From Punica granatum (lineage: Eukaryota; Streptophyta; Magnoliopsida; Myrtales; Lythraceae), in assembly GCF_007655135.1 (NCBI RefSeq), contig NC_045129.1, positions 38,813,122 to 38,877,121 on the forward strand: DNA of 64,000 nt, written 5' to 3'. A program made the position numbers and the translations under genes. Positions 12,610 to 24,939 of this stretch are shown here, piece after piece (position 1 is the stretch's first letter; each line of letters begins with the position of its first letter). The notes under the pieces were generated by a model. The model made no database searches, was not told where the DNA came from, and saw only the letters and a list, made by a program, of their open reading frames with translations.

Positions 12610-14990
12610 TCAACACTTCGGAAGATCAGATGGTGGGGGAGGCAGTTTCTGGGAGGGAAGGGACCCATCGAGTACGATCCACGCCATCCTCAGGCCCCAG
12701 CTTATGTGGACTTCGAAGTGACAGTGCATGAACCAAACTCCTGTTCATATTTCATTTTCACGTGTCATCCCCAGTCATTAGTTTTTAACAAAAAATTTCT
12801 AATATCCATGCTCGAATAAATTTGTATGTTTAATTTTATAAAGTAAGAGATGGAGAAAATTGTACCTGGATTATCTGCAAGGAATCGGATGGCGACCCAA
12901 CCACCAGAAGGCACGGCGACAGTGTTTCTCTCCACGGGGTCTACCAAGTTGAACTTGGGAGGGTCCTTGTTGGGGTCGAAGTTCCCGAAACCCTGCCCCA
13001 CAACGAAGAAGTTGAACCCGTGCAGGTGCAGCGGGTGGCTCTCTGCACCCAGGATGCTCGCGTCCTGCATCACTAGCTCCACGCTCGTATTAAATGGCAG
13101 CACCACTACTTTAGTACCGTTGATGACCATCGTGTTGTTGGGCGGGGTGCCTGTGTAGTTGAAAGGAATGAGAGGGGTGGTCGGGAAATCGTTCGTGAAG
13201 ACACCATTGGATTTCCTGAAGAAGTACGACTGTAGTAATGCGGTCGAGGGGAGAGCGAAAGAGACATTGTTAACCGAAGCCGCGAATTTCGTGCCATTGG
13301 GCCCTTGGCACGTTTGGTTCTTAGGGCACGGGCTGGTCCCGAGCCCGACCGTGAAAAAGAACCTCTTCTCGACTGTTTGAGGGACGTTGGCCGGATACTG
13401 AGCATTGGCCAAGCTACGGAACTTCTGGCTAAAATTGGCCACGACATTCGTGGCATTGATTGGAGGGAGGAACGGTAAGAGCAACGTGAGGTTCTTGGAG
13501 TTCATGGCAGAATGCCGCGGTCTGGCTGTCACATACTCGAGAATCCCAGCCATGGTAGTGTTGTCGAACGTGCCTTGGCCGGTGAAGTAGGGCCGTGCTG
13601 CCATCAGGTAAGTTGTCATGGGAGGATCCGCTTTGGTCTTCAACAGGACGTTAGTGGTCTGTCCGGGTGCGATCAATAGGATATCAGTAGGGAACGGCTT
13701 GACGTAGAGCGCATCAGCTTCCACCACCGTAAGGCTGTGATTCGCGATGCTGAAGAAGAGCTCATCATTGAGCGCAGCATTGATGAGGCGGAGGAGGTAC
13801 GTCTTGCCGGGCTTCACCTTAAGTTTAAACGTATCTGAGAAGAAAAGTTCGTATTACGCGAATTATTGCATGTGAACTATATATTTATCGGATTATTAAG
13901 TTAAATTCAATGGATTATTAGTTAAGTACCGCTGGCGGAACAATTATACAGAGGCCCAGGGAGGCCATTGATGGTGTATGCCTCGGAGACATTCGGGCCC
14001 GCCCCGGTCTGAAGAGCTTGGCTGATAACAGCCTCCGGATCAGCATTGAACCACTCTCCTGCACACATATACATTAATTCACACACAGGTGGATTATTAT
14101 CGGCATTAGCGTAGCATGTGCTACATGATTTGGCAGGAACATATAAATGAAATTCGTACTTGAAACATATGGTTAGCGTGTACGTGCATCGACAAGCTCA
14201 TGTGATTGAGTTCTCGGGGCGCATATACTTACCGAATATCATGGGTACTTCCTTGTGGGGCTTGGGGAAAGGGTAAGGGACATTTCTCTTTGGGAGGATG
14301 ATGAGGGGTCCATAGACAGTGGCTCTGAGCCATGAGATGTGGGCATGCCAGAACAACGTCCCCCTCTGCCCCGTTATCGTGAAGTTGTATACGTAGCTCT
14401 GATTTGTTTGGATTGGGCACTGCGTAACGTATGCTGGCCCGTCTGCCCATCCGCTCCGGAGCTGTCTGATCCCATGCCTGTTTTTTCCGATCGATCCGCA
14501 TAATTATATCCGACGGCAATAATTGTTTTCTTGATCATATATAATAATTTGGTATAATAATAATTAAGAACAGTTGTTATGTAATTTATATTATACCAGT
14601 GGATGCTGATGTTGTTTGAAACAAGGTTGACCACCTTGACCAGTACCCGGTCGCCCTCCCGTGCAATGATCCGGGGCCCGGGGAACTTCCCGTTCACCGT
14701 CACCATACTCTTCGTGTGGCATAACCGGGTCACATTTTGCTTCTTTATCTGCAAAATTTATCAACCGGCAGGTTTTACTACCTTCAAATACTGTAATACA
14801 GAACCACCTAAAAATATATACAATGACCACCCCAATCCATGAACTAGCAGTTAGACTTTATTATACGTACAATGAACTCATAGCGCCTTGTAATCCCAGC
14901 ACTTGTAGTCCCCAGGAACGCCGAGAAGCAGCTTGCGGACAGAAGAAAAGCTGCCAGCAGCGCGAGTCGTGGAGAGTAGACGAAGGCCAT
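12610..14990 (-). CDS. Laccase, LAC17/LAC2 type (secreted multicopper oxidase)
   Basis: Six exons read on the minus strand: 14990-14871, 14748-14597, 14477-14233, 14058-13930, 13834-12866 and 12740-12610. They total 1,746 nt and encode 581 aa, with GT-AG introns and the frame kept throughout. Exon lengths 152, 245 and 129 match the conserved plant laccase pattern. Residues 1-31 form a signal peptide. All four copper motifs are present: HWHG (90-93), HAH (135-137), HPLHLHG (482-488) and HCHFEVH (544-550), with a Leu at the axial type-1 copper position. There are many N-glycosylation sites. Closest to Arabidopsis LAC17/LAC2 as I know them ('[13 protein letters not shown]', 'DLPKC' end). The family oxidises monolignols in the cell wall during lignification. 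Nothing suggests inactivation. Confidence 0.96.
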
Positions 14991-15076
14991 TGTGATTCGA
15001 CGCGGTCCCTCTGCTCTAATTTGCTGTGTTGAGGATATATGGGGCAGTGTTTATGGAGTTTACCAGGGGTTGCTCA

Positions 15077-15085
15077 ATTTATATA
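15077..15085 (-). promoter_or_regulatory. TATA box of the laccase gene
   Basis: On the minus strand this reads TATATAAAT and lies 87-95 bases upstream of the laccase ATG at 14990, leaving room for a ~60-nt leader. It is the clearest core-promoter element near this gene. Confidence 0.7.
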
Positions 15086-15100
15086 GGAGGGAGAGGGCCT

Positions 15101-15121
15101 GTTTGGTTAGTCGATTAGGTA
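15101..15121 (-). promoter_or_regulatory. Two secondary-wall MYB-type sites upstream of the laccase
   Basis: On the minus strand two copies of the secondary-wall MYB consensus ACC(A/T)A(A/C)(T/C) occur: ACCAAAC (15107-15101) and ACCTAAT (15120-15114). The second also fits the MYB46 site ATTAGGTA read on the plus strand (15114-15121). They sit 16-36 bases upstream of the TATA box. Position and type fit a lignification gene controlled by MYB46/MYB83/MYB58-class factors. Short matches can occur by chance, so this is inference. Confidence 0.45.
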
Positions 15122-15229
15122 GACGGAGGGAAGTGTGTCCAAAAGAATTTGATGAAGAAAATGAAACCTCACTGTCCTTTTGGTCCATCTTCACCGTGCA
15201 GGAAAAAAATCGTATATATTATCCATGAT

Positions 15230-17390
15230 TAATTTCATAAACAGAAACCTCAAGAAAAGGGAAATTGAGAAAAGAAAACTTTTTGAGGGATCCCTTTTGT
15301 TTAGTTTGATTTGAGAAAGCAGATTTGTTATTTTTCTCATTTGGCATCGACTTTGTCCTTATCACTCCATACTTTGATTAGATCTGTAATTTCCTATACT
15401 ATTCTGCATGTAAAAGTTATCCATTATCAAAATTAATTATTGACTATATAGTAATCTCATAATTAAGGCATATAGTGTATTATTTAGGTCAGTTGGAAGT
15501 TGGAACTATAGAGCCACCCGTCTCAATCAGCAAATAGCAGTTTCAAAGTATAGACAAATATTCCAACCGTCATATTTCAATGTACTGTACTCATGAACTT
15601 CCCTTGTAACAAAAAAAAAATCCAATCGTCAAGTCTTGTTGGCCAAGACAAAATGAAGAATGTCAACACCCTATTAGAACTATTATTGGGGAGATTGAGA
15701 TGAATATCAAACCCGTAGATCGAAATGGTTACAGCTCAAAACTCATATATATATATTAAAAAAAAACACTCTTTTGTCGACAGACAAGAACTAAAGATCA
15801 TTTCAGATACATTTTGTATTAATATTGGATCGTTGTGATATGTTGGATCTTGGTTGAATATAAAGCGGACCTATTGTTCCACAAATACGAGTATATGTAT
15901 TGAATTTATTCACTTGGGTTTTGTCATAATAATTGAGTCGGTCCATTTTTAAGCCATGATTGATCTTAACTTCCATGCCAATCATCTCCAATGGAAGAAT
16001 TCGACCGAACAGTGCCTTAGCTAGCTAGCTAGCTTGACCCCTCCACTCCAGAGAGAGTCCAGAGACAGCCACTGAAGAAGGAGACATTCGACCCACCACC
16101 TTTCTCTTCCCAAGCAACAAAAGTTGATCAAATAATCAAATTAATGATTCCCAATTAGGCCTCAAATCTGATCTCTGTTTTCTGATCAATCCTCTTCTCT
16201 AATTAACCACCTATATTAACCAAACCATACTTATAAAGAGTTTTACTTTGAAATCAATCAACTGGCGAGTTCCGGTCCCAGTTGGACCTCCCACGTACGC
16301 TGAGACCCAACCGAGATTGGTCATGATCGAGGTAAACGCATATATGTACTTGCCACTTTGATATATATAATTAACCACACAACTGCGTTGTTTACTACGC
16401 ACATAAGGTCTCTGGTTTCATCTTCATGTGCGTTGGACGTTCTCTAATATTAATCACAACGATCAGATGCTTATGGTATGTTTGGATTCAGAGTTAAATT
16501 AACTTTGATTTTGATTATGGAAAAGGACAAATGAGTTGAGATTAAAAATTTGACTTGTGAAACGTGTGTTTTTATTGTATAGTGTGTTGAGTTAAAGTTA
16601 AAGTTAAAATTTTTTACTTGGAAAATATATATTTTTGTTATGTAGTGTGTTGAGGTAAAGTTAAAGTTAAAATCAAGTTGATTTTAACTTACAATTTTGT
16701 ACCAATATTGACAAATTAATTAATATGATAACTAAAGTGTGAAAATTAATTAAGAATATGAGCAATAAATGGGGGGTGGGATTAAGTTTTGCTCTATAAA
16801 TGGTTTTACGGTCTGCGTGTCGGCATTTTGTATATTGACATATAGGGTCCGAGATAGGGCCTGCGTGCCCTGGAAATTTTGCCGCTTCGTTGCAGTTTTG
16901 ACTCTGGATGAGTATTTGTAAATTTTTGATTATATGAGTAAAGTACTGATACTTATTTGAATAAAAAATGAATAAATGGGGGTTGGGGGGCTTAAGAGAG
17001 AAATTGCTTGAGGTGAAGATGAGATGAGATTATGACTGTGGGTGGGTCGGGGTCTACTGCTAGTGCTAGCTAATCAGCCATGGATGTAATTTGTAGTTAC
17101 ACCAACTACGGTTCTTGTAGAATACTAACCGTTTATTATTATCAATCGTTTTTACACTCTTTCTCTCCTTTTGTTTTTCTTCTTTTTGGCAATCCAATTC
17201 TTCATTTCACTATATATACATACACGCAACAAATATACACTGAATTGGCTTTAATTTATTTTCATATATAGGGATGAAGATTTAAATATCCACAGCAGTA
17301 CTCAATGCTCGAAAGTAACATGTCAACAGAACTCTCGTTACTTTCACTTGGGGGATCATATTGGGGTTTCAATCCAGTATGTAATACTAT
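15230..17390. other. Intergenic region with a short tandem duplication
   Basis: This is AT-rich DNA without a gene I can support. At about 16560-16680 a ~60-70-bp unit containing 'gtgtgttgag(t/g)taaagttaaagttaaa' occurs twice in tandem. (CTAG)n-like words occur at 16019-16035. The frame at 17080-17271 shows no family signature. Confidence 0.6.
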
Positions 17391-18160
17391 TTACCAGAGT
17401 TGTGTTATTGCATGCGCGGAAAAATGTTCAGCTATCGACCGAGGCTTGAACCGTTTGAAGGTGAGGAAGTTGATCACCGTGATGGGTACGCATATAAAAA
17501 TCCCCACGAGCAATCGAGGCCCATTGGGATTGACGGCGCTGTAAGTTAGGTCCGGCTGTTGACCAAGCGTGGACTCGTGGCATTGATCCCGATCCCAACC
17601 CCTACTGTGATCCTTCCTGACCATAAAAATATTGTTTCATACATTTTATGGCCGATTATTATGCCGATAGCTCGCCCGATGCTGAGGCTAGGCAACAACC
17701 TCATGGTCTTTCCATGGAACTGTTGTATTTTCCTGATGAGGACGTCAGGGACGAGAAGGAAAACGGCTACTGTCGGTGGCATATGGTATTATTTTCATGG
17801 ATCAAGTCGGCCCAGCTTGTTGGGCCCTGGGTAGCGGCCCGCAGTGGGCTAAGTCGGTCCATTGGATGCCCATCCAACACTGTTCTCTCGAGCTGCTCCA
17901 TTGAGCAGCCCGGGCAACCAATTTCAGATTATGAATAGTTGATGATAGTCGTTGTCACGACTCCATGATGCACGCATTAATATAAGCACGGGCGACTTCC
18001 ATTTCGATTGTCGACATCTGCCGGTTCATCGCAATGGAGCGACAGGATCGGTACTCATCTGGCTCTCACTTCGGGCTCCTTCAGATAACGATCGAAATTC
18101 TAAGAATCGAACCTTTCAAAGACAAACCATCGACCCGTGGAATATCCTTCGGGCATAAGG
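17391..18160. other. GC-richer block with overlapping open frames, unrecognised
   Basis: This ~770-bp segment has clearly higher GC than its flanks. Open frames run on both strands: minus 17391-17624 and 17546-17782, plus 17559-17834 and 17648-17938. The minus frames include a hydrophobic stretch 'LLVGIFICVPITVINFLTF' that would suit a membrane segment. No frame is closed by convincing splice sites, and I do not recognise the protein. It could be a gene relic, an organelle-derived insertion or a transposon piece. I assign no function. Confidence 0.3.
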
Positions 18161-18779
18161 TGGCCTAAGCAAGAAAAACTATGCGATAAGACAAACGGCA
18201 AATATCTTCCCTAAACAAACAATATCTTACAGATTCAACAAAAAGTAATTATGATTATTAGAATTTTTTTTTTAAAAAAGGATTAAATTCACCAGTCACC
18301 ACCACGTATATACATACACACACACACATATAAATGTATGACCATTCGGGATTTTTTTTTTTTTTTGGAGGGGGGGTGTGTGTTTGGTTTGGGTTTGGGT
18401 TTGGATTTGGAATTGGAATTGGAATTGAAAGAACAGAGGACCACCGAATCTAAGGAAGCTTACGTGTCAGTGGAAAGATTCCTCTTCAGCATTCTCTGTC
18501 CGTGCACCTGTCGGTTTTTTTTTTTTTTTATCTTTTTTTCCTGTTCAAATTTCCCCAACGAGATTTAGCAAAAATAGGAAATTTACCCATTAATATCTGA
18601 AAATTATATATGCTTTATATATATGTGCGTGTATGCATATATTCAGATATATATTCGCCGCATTTAATCTGCAATAAATTCCCTTTCCCGGAAAATTTTG
18701 CTCGAACTGTAACGCAATTAATAGTTAATGAATCAATTTTTGCCCTTACCCCCCAACCCCTACCTCCACCTGGTTAGGA

Positions 18780-19274
18780 GATTGAACAAAAACCCTAACG
18801 GGTTCTTCCTTCTTGCAAGAACCAATCGCCGCCGCCGGATTGATCTCAGCCGTTAAATTCTGCCCTCCCCTTCGCCCCCCCCCCCTCCTCTCCCCTGTCT
18901 CTTTAACCCACAGCTCTCACCCGGGTCTCTCTTTCTTTTCTCCGTTTTCGGTCGTCACTTTCCCGGAAAGGCGTAGTTCTTGCCCGGAATTGAGCTCGAA
19001 CGCTGATGATGACGATAGCTCTAGCTGGGTAGTTTATTTATTGGGTTCGAGTTCGAGTTCAAATACGTCGGTTTTACGACCCGTGGAAGTTCCGCGCATG
19101 ATCAGCTCCGACAAGGTTTGCGTTTTATGTTTTCCCGGGTGTAAAAGTTTCAATCTTTATTTATACTGTTTTGTGGGGATTGGTGATGTGATGATCAGTT
19201 TTAGCTGAGGGTTGATTCGGTGTTCTTGTTTTTTGTCAGTGGAGATGCGCGTGATTGATTAGCTGGAGAGACCA
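18780..19274 (+). other. Probable 5' leader and leader intron of the Pumilio gene
   Basis: A pyrimidine-rich stretch (about 18870-18960) is followed by a possible donor 'caag|gtttgcg' near 19115 and acceptor 'tgtcag|tgg' near 19240, just before the ATG at 19275. An intron in the 5' leader is common for plant Pumilio genes. The frame 18813-19208 has no family signature and is treated as leader. The exact transcription start is not visible. Confidence 0.4.
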
Positions 19275-22200
19275 ATGTTGGGTAGCAGCGAAGGATCGTT
19301 TGGAGACGAGCTGGAGAAGGAGATAGGGATGCTGCTCCAGGAGCGGAGGAGGCAGGATGCTGATGATCGGGAGCGCGAGCTGAACATTTATCGAAGTGGC
19401 TCCGCCCCGCCCACTGTTGAGGGCTCATTAAGTGCAGTCGGAGGGCTGTTTGGAGGAGTCGGCGGTGCAGCGTTCTCGGAGCTCGCGGCGAATGGGTTTG
19501 CATCCGAGGAGGAGCTTAGGTCTGATCCAGCTTATCTCTCTTATTACTACTCTAACGTGAACCTGAACCCAAGGCTGCCTCCACCTTTGCTCTCGAAGGA
19601 GGATTGGAGGTTCACCCAGAGGCTTAAGGGAGGTGGCTCGGGGTTGGGTGGGATAGGAGATAGGAGGAAGGTGAATAGTAGTAGACCTGATAATGGTGCT
19701 GGGAGGTCCTTGTTTTCTACACCCCCTGGGTTCAATTCAAAGAAGCCCGTGAACGAGTCTGAGTTGGACAAGGGTCATGGCTCGACCGACTGGGGCAATG
19801 ATGGATTAATTGGTTTGTCGGGATTAGGGCTAGGAAATAAGCAAAAAAGCCTCGCTGAAATCTTTCAGGTGATTACCCATTTTGTATGGTTTGACTTGCA
19901 TATTGAAAATCGTGTTCCATTTATGGATAATATTTTTTTCCCAAATATGTTGAAGTCATAAAATTTATGGATGGTTTTGTTTCTTTCTATGTGCTGGATT
20001 TGTATATCGTGTTTCTCATGTCTGTTGTTAACCAGTGACTTATGATGCTTAGGGGCTAAGATCCTCAATTCTTTGGAGATTGATTGTACCTTGGTAGTAG
20101 CAGAATTTCTAGGTCCAGTCAGTTCCAGATTACCTTTAGTGTATGTCTACTTATTTTGATGATGTTGAGCTTCTTTGTGCAGGGTGATTTAACTTGTCCA
20201 GCACCAGTCACTGGGCATCCTTCTCGTCCATCGAGCCGAAACTGCTTCGATGAAAACACTGATATGATCAACTCCGCTGAGGCTGAGCTGGCAAATCTAC
20301 GGCGAGGATTGCCTTCGTCAGATGCTTTGAGGTCCACTGGAAATGTTCATGGTTCCTCTGCGTCCCAAAGCATGGGCTCAAGTTCTTCATTCTCTTATGC
20401 AGCAGTCCTGGGTTCACCGTTGTCCCGAAGCAATACACCTGATCCTGTAATTGCTCGGGCTCCAAGTCCCTGTCTTACTCCTATTGGAGGAGAGAGAGTC
20501 GCTGCTGCTGAGAAGAGATCAATGACTTGCTCTCACCCTCTTAATAACCTCTCTTCCACCCTCAACGAGTCTGGAAATTTAGTCGCAGCTTTATCAGGAC
20601 TGAACCTGTCAACTAATGGTGCACTAGATGGAGAAAAGATTCTAAAACCACACATTGAAATGAACCCCGATAATAATCATCGGGAATCCTTCTTTGGCGT
20701 GCAGGGCGCTCAGAGTCATGCTAAACAGCATACTTATTTAAAGAAAGCTACCTCTGGGCATCTAAATATTGGAGGCGGATCAGAAGCAAACAAAACCTTG
20801 ATAGCTGATCACCGTGTTGAAAAATCTTCTGCTGCTGCTGCTGCTTCTAGAAGCTCTTACTTGAAAGGATCGCCTGCCTCTGCTTCTAATGGTGGAGGCA
20901 ACTTAGCTGCCCAATATCAGCTCATGGGCACCCCAAATTCATCATATGATAATTACGGCCCGGGCGGTTTCTCCTTAGAATCTGCATTGTCAGGACAACT
21001 AGGAACAGGAAATCTTCCTCCCCTGTACGAGAATGTTGCTGCAGCCTCCGCTATTGGAGGCAGTCTAGCTTCTGGATCAAATATGGCCGCTGCATCAGAA
21101 TCGAGCAATCTGAGTCGAGTGGCAAACCAAATTTCTGTTGGTGGAGCTCTTCAGCCACCGTTCGTGGACCCCATGTACCTTCATTATCTGAGGACCACCG
21201 AGTATGCTGCACAATTAGCAGCTCTCAATGATGCCTCGAGAGACGGAAACTATTTAGGGAACTCTCACTTAAATCTTCTGGACATGCAAAAGGCTTATCT
21301 GGCGCCACTGGTATCACCTCAGAAGTCCATGTATAATGTCCCCTTGAGTGGTAAAATGGCAGGTTCGAATCATCATGGTTTTTACGGTAATCAAGCTTTT
21401 GGTGGTGGAGTTTCGTATCCTGGAAGCCCATTGGCAAACCCTCTAATTCCGGGTTCTCCTGTCGGTTCTGGAAGTCCAATGAGGCACAGTGATTTTATGC
21501 ATGTGAGGAACTTAGCTGGTTGGCAGTTCGACGCAGGCTATAACATGAATGAGAGCTTTGCATCCTCTCTTCTTGAAGAATTCAAGAGCAACAAAACTAA
21601 ATGTTTTGAGCTCTCTGAGATTGCAGGCCATGTGGTTGAGTTCAGGTATAGGTTCTGAAGGAATCTGCTTTCTTTCAATTGCACAAGCTGTTATTTATTG
21701 TGCCGACCAGTTCAATGGAATGCCCTTAGCATTCCTTGGACTTGATCCACAAAGTGGTTCTTCATGAAGTTGATGTCATATCCCTTAATAATCCCTTGTT
21801 TGCAGTGCTGATCAGTATGGGAGCCGATTTATCCAACAGAAACTCGAAACAGCGACTGTGGAAGAGAAAAACATGGTTTATCAGGAGATCGTGCCGCATG
21901 CTCTTAATTTAATGACAGATGTGTTTGGTAATTATGTCATTCAAAAGGTAAATAGTGTAATTCGTTCTTGTTCCATCTACCTCTTAGACATGCTTGAGAA
22001 CTATATCATAAGTCATATATTGACAAAATGGTAAATTGTAAACAGTTTTTCGAGCATGGGCTTGCGTCTCAGAGGAGAGAGCTCGCTGGCAAGTTATTTG
22101 GACATGTATTATCTCTTAGCCTTCAGATGTACGGATGTCGAGTAATCCAGAAGGTAGAGAATCCTCAACCTGAATTAAGTCTTTTCCATGGTCAGTTAAA

Positions 22201-23688
22201 TAGATGCCTGATAACATAATCTTTATACTGTTCTTCAGGCCATAGAAGTTGTTGATTTAGACCAGAAAATAAAGATGGTTCAAGAGCTCGATGGGCACAT
22301 AATGCGCTGTGTTCGTGATCAGAATGGCAACCACGTTATCCAGAAGTGCATCGAATGTGTTCCTGAAGAGGCTATCGACTTTATTGTCTCGACGTTCTTT
22401 GATCAGGTTGTGACCCTCTCAACCCATCCATATGGGTGCCGTGTGATACAGGTGGGAACATACTTGCTGATGGTTAAATTATGTTTTCTTTTTGGGAATG
22501 AACCATTGTGGAGATTATAGAATTCGCGGTTTTCTTGTTGCAGAGAGTGTTGGAGCACTGCAAAGATCAGAAAACGCAGCGTGAAGTCATGGATGAGATC
22601 CTAGGATCTGTTAGCATGCTCGCGCAAGATCAGTATGGAAACTATGTGGTCCAGGTCACTTATCTCTTCCTGCTTGAAAACATCTAGTTCTGCTGATTGC
22701 TCTGATTGGTTTATTTATGATTTCACTCATCGTCGATCATAGAAGAGCCCCTAATTTTTCGAAGACCTGGAGCAATCTTTTGGTATATACAGTGCTGTGC
22801 GCCCTTATGTGATTCTGATATTTTTTGTTGTCTTTGGTTGGCTCAGCCTCATATAAGAAGTTTCCAAGCCTTCCTTTCCTGAGATTCTGAGATCTGACTT
22901 GAGTGAAACCGTTTTTTATCCTGAATATTTTGCCGTTGTTTTAAGCTACTAGACTTCCCACTTCTCTTGGTAGTACTTGAGTGTCCATGCACATAATTGT
23001 TAAGAGCAGCATGTACTCAAGCATGGGAAACCTCATCAATTTTTCTCCCCCTCTTTTATTTAAACAGCATGTACTCGAGCACGGGAAACCTCACGAGCGA
23101 TCTGCTATAATCAAGGAGTTGACTGGAAACATAGTCGAGATGAGTCAGCAGAAATTTGCATCAAATGTCGTGGAGAAGTGCTTGGCATTTGGTAGTGCTG
23201 CCGAACGCCAGCTTATGGTGGATGAGATGCTTGGGACAACTGATGAGAATGAGCCTCTTCAGGTTTGCAAAATATGCATGCCCTTTATCTTAAACAAATT
23301 AGCTTTGCAATAGATTTGCTAATCCTGAAATTCCTGATACTGATTTCTCTTGATTTCTCTGTGCATATAGGCAATGATGAAAGATCAGTTTGGAAATTAC
23401 GTTGTACAGAAAGTCCTTGAGACATGCGATGATCGTCAGAGAGAGTTGATTCTTTCTCGAATCAAAGTTCACCTGACTGCTCTGAAGAAGTACACTTATG
23501 GAAAGCATATCGTAGCCCGTGTAGAGAAGCTTGTTGCTGCTGGAGGTGATGATCTGTTGACAAAACAAATGCACTTATATCTCGTGTAAAAATAACCGAC
23601 TCTTCTAATTGATTTTTTATGTTTTTCCTTGTGTGCAGAAAGGAGAATGGCTGCTCAATCTCTGAACACTGTGTTAGGGAGTTCATAG
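19275..23688 (+). CDS. Pumilio/PUF RNA-binding protein (APUM1-4 group)
   Basis: Nine exons join in frame: 19275-19868, 20183-21645, 21806-21947, 22046-22153, 22239-22451, 22544-22654, 23068-23262, 23371-23545 and 23639-23688. Together they are 3,051 nt and encode 1,016 aa. The N-terminal two-thirds is the plant NABP-type region ('[12 protein letters not shown]', Ser/Gly-rich). From about residue 655 begins the Pumilio homology domain ('[13 protein letters not shown]'), with eight PUF repeats showing the usual base-reading triads ('YGSRFIQ', 'FGNYVIQ', 'YGCRVIQ', 'NGNHVIQ', 'YGNYVVQ', 'FASNVVEK', 'FGNYVVQ'). PUF proteins bind UGUA-containing 3' UTRs and repress or destabilise the mRNA in the cytoplasm. 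The length matches Arabidopsis group I members (about 970 aa). It looks functional. Confidence 0.95.
23007..23036 (+). repeat. Duplicate of the exon 7 splice acceptor and exon start inside Pumilio intron 6
   Basis: The 30 bases from 23007 match the exon 7 acceptor region (23065-23094) at 27 positions, including the CAG and the first codons. Use of this upstream AG would add 58 nt and, read in the exon 6 frame, meet TAA after 17 codons. See the matching finding. Confidence 0.8.
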
Positions 23689-24939
23689 GAAAGAAAGTGA
23701 AGTTTGTACAGCTAACTGACGTTAAGCGTGAGCTTCCTCTTCCTCTTTTCTCTTCGTCGCTGAGCTGTGGCTCTTACCTTATCTCTTCTAGAACAAGTAC
23801 GAGGCAGTTGATAATAAAGTCGACGCTCTTGGTATAAGAACTGTAAATTATTGTAGTTTCAGTCGATATACGTAGAGAAAATTGAGCATAGACGAGGTGC
23901 TGGTGTTGAATGTGTGAATGTTTGGAGAGTGTAAAGAAAGTTACTATAAGGGGAGGGGCGAGGCTGTACAAATGTTTGCCATGTGGAGAGCTGTTAATAT
24001 CTTAGGCACGGCAGGAATTTTCCTTACAAAGTATTGGAATGGCATTTTTCTTTCATGACTTTCCTTTCGTTGTTTTTGCGAAGTTTGATATTTCCATTGT
24101 CTTGCTGATATATGAGCTGCTAGTTGTGCCGTTTCTGGTCTTTGCCTAAGCAGTTGTCAAAAGATTCAGTTGTTTGTTTTGGTCACAGAGGAAGCCTATG
24201 GCTCTAGTAAAGAAGAAAATATCTTGATAGCTAATAAAATGATTTTGGTATCGAGCAAAAAATAAAAATAAAAGGACTTGAATAGTTTTACAACGGGTAT
24301 CGAATTTGAAACCTATTATATTTTACTGCACCTTCTTTTGATAGATAGTATGTATATCTTGATAATATAGAAGTTGGAAACTACTGTTGACGAGTGATTC
24401 TGTTAAGGTTTGCTCAAGGGCGTCATTTGGTAGTGTGAAATTGATGACTTGCCGCCATTTCTGTCAATTTTCGAACTTCTGCAGAACCTCTCAGGTTCCA
24501 ACCATGCTAGACGGTAGTTCGTTGTAAACGCCATAACCTATGTGACGGTGCACTTGCATTGATTGGTCTCGAGGTGATAGTACCATTGGTGTGGTGCCAG
24601 TGAGACTGTGTCTGGCTTTTTATCCATATACACGAACTTTGTATCCATATACTCGAACTTACCAGGACTAGTTTAATAATTTACGTGTCAATGCTTAAGA
24701 ATTTAGCCCGACTAAATGCTCAATTGTGCTTGGAATTGCTGTAAAGTGTACATCCATGTCAAGCCTACGATGGATGAAATCTCAACCTTTAAGTCTAATG
24801 AGCGAGCAAATCTGCAGATACATTTAGGACAAGATCAGATCCACGTCGGAGATAACTTGTGCTGTGGGTGTCCGTGTAACTTGGGCCACTGTCGCACCAT
24901 CGCGAGCAAATCCTGGTCGAACATTATTCCTGGTCGAGA
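23689..24939. other. Pumilio 3' flank, then unrecognised sequence up to an LTR
   Basis: The first ~400 bases are the likely 3' UTR and terminator region. From about 24700 to 24939 a stretch without stops in places (24716-24961) leads directly into the LTR at 24940. It could be the internal 3' end of that retrotransposon, but I see no conserved retroviral motif. Confidence 0.45.

Noticed and set aside
18813..19208. 131-aa frame upstream of the Pumilio start
   Set aside because: Low-complexity Pro/Ser leader that crosses a likely leader intron; kept as 5' untranslated region.
23840..23990. Possible Pumilio self-binding sites (TGTA words) in the 3' flank
   Set aside because: TGTAAATT and TGTACAAA occur, but neither fits the full UGUANAUA site and such words are common in AT-rich DNA.
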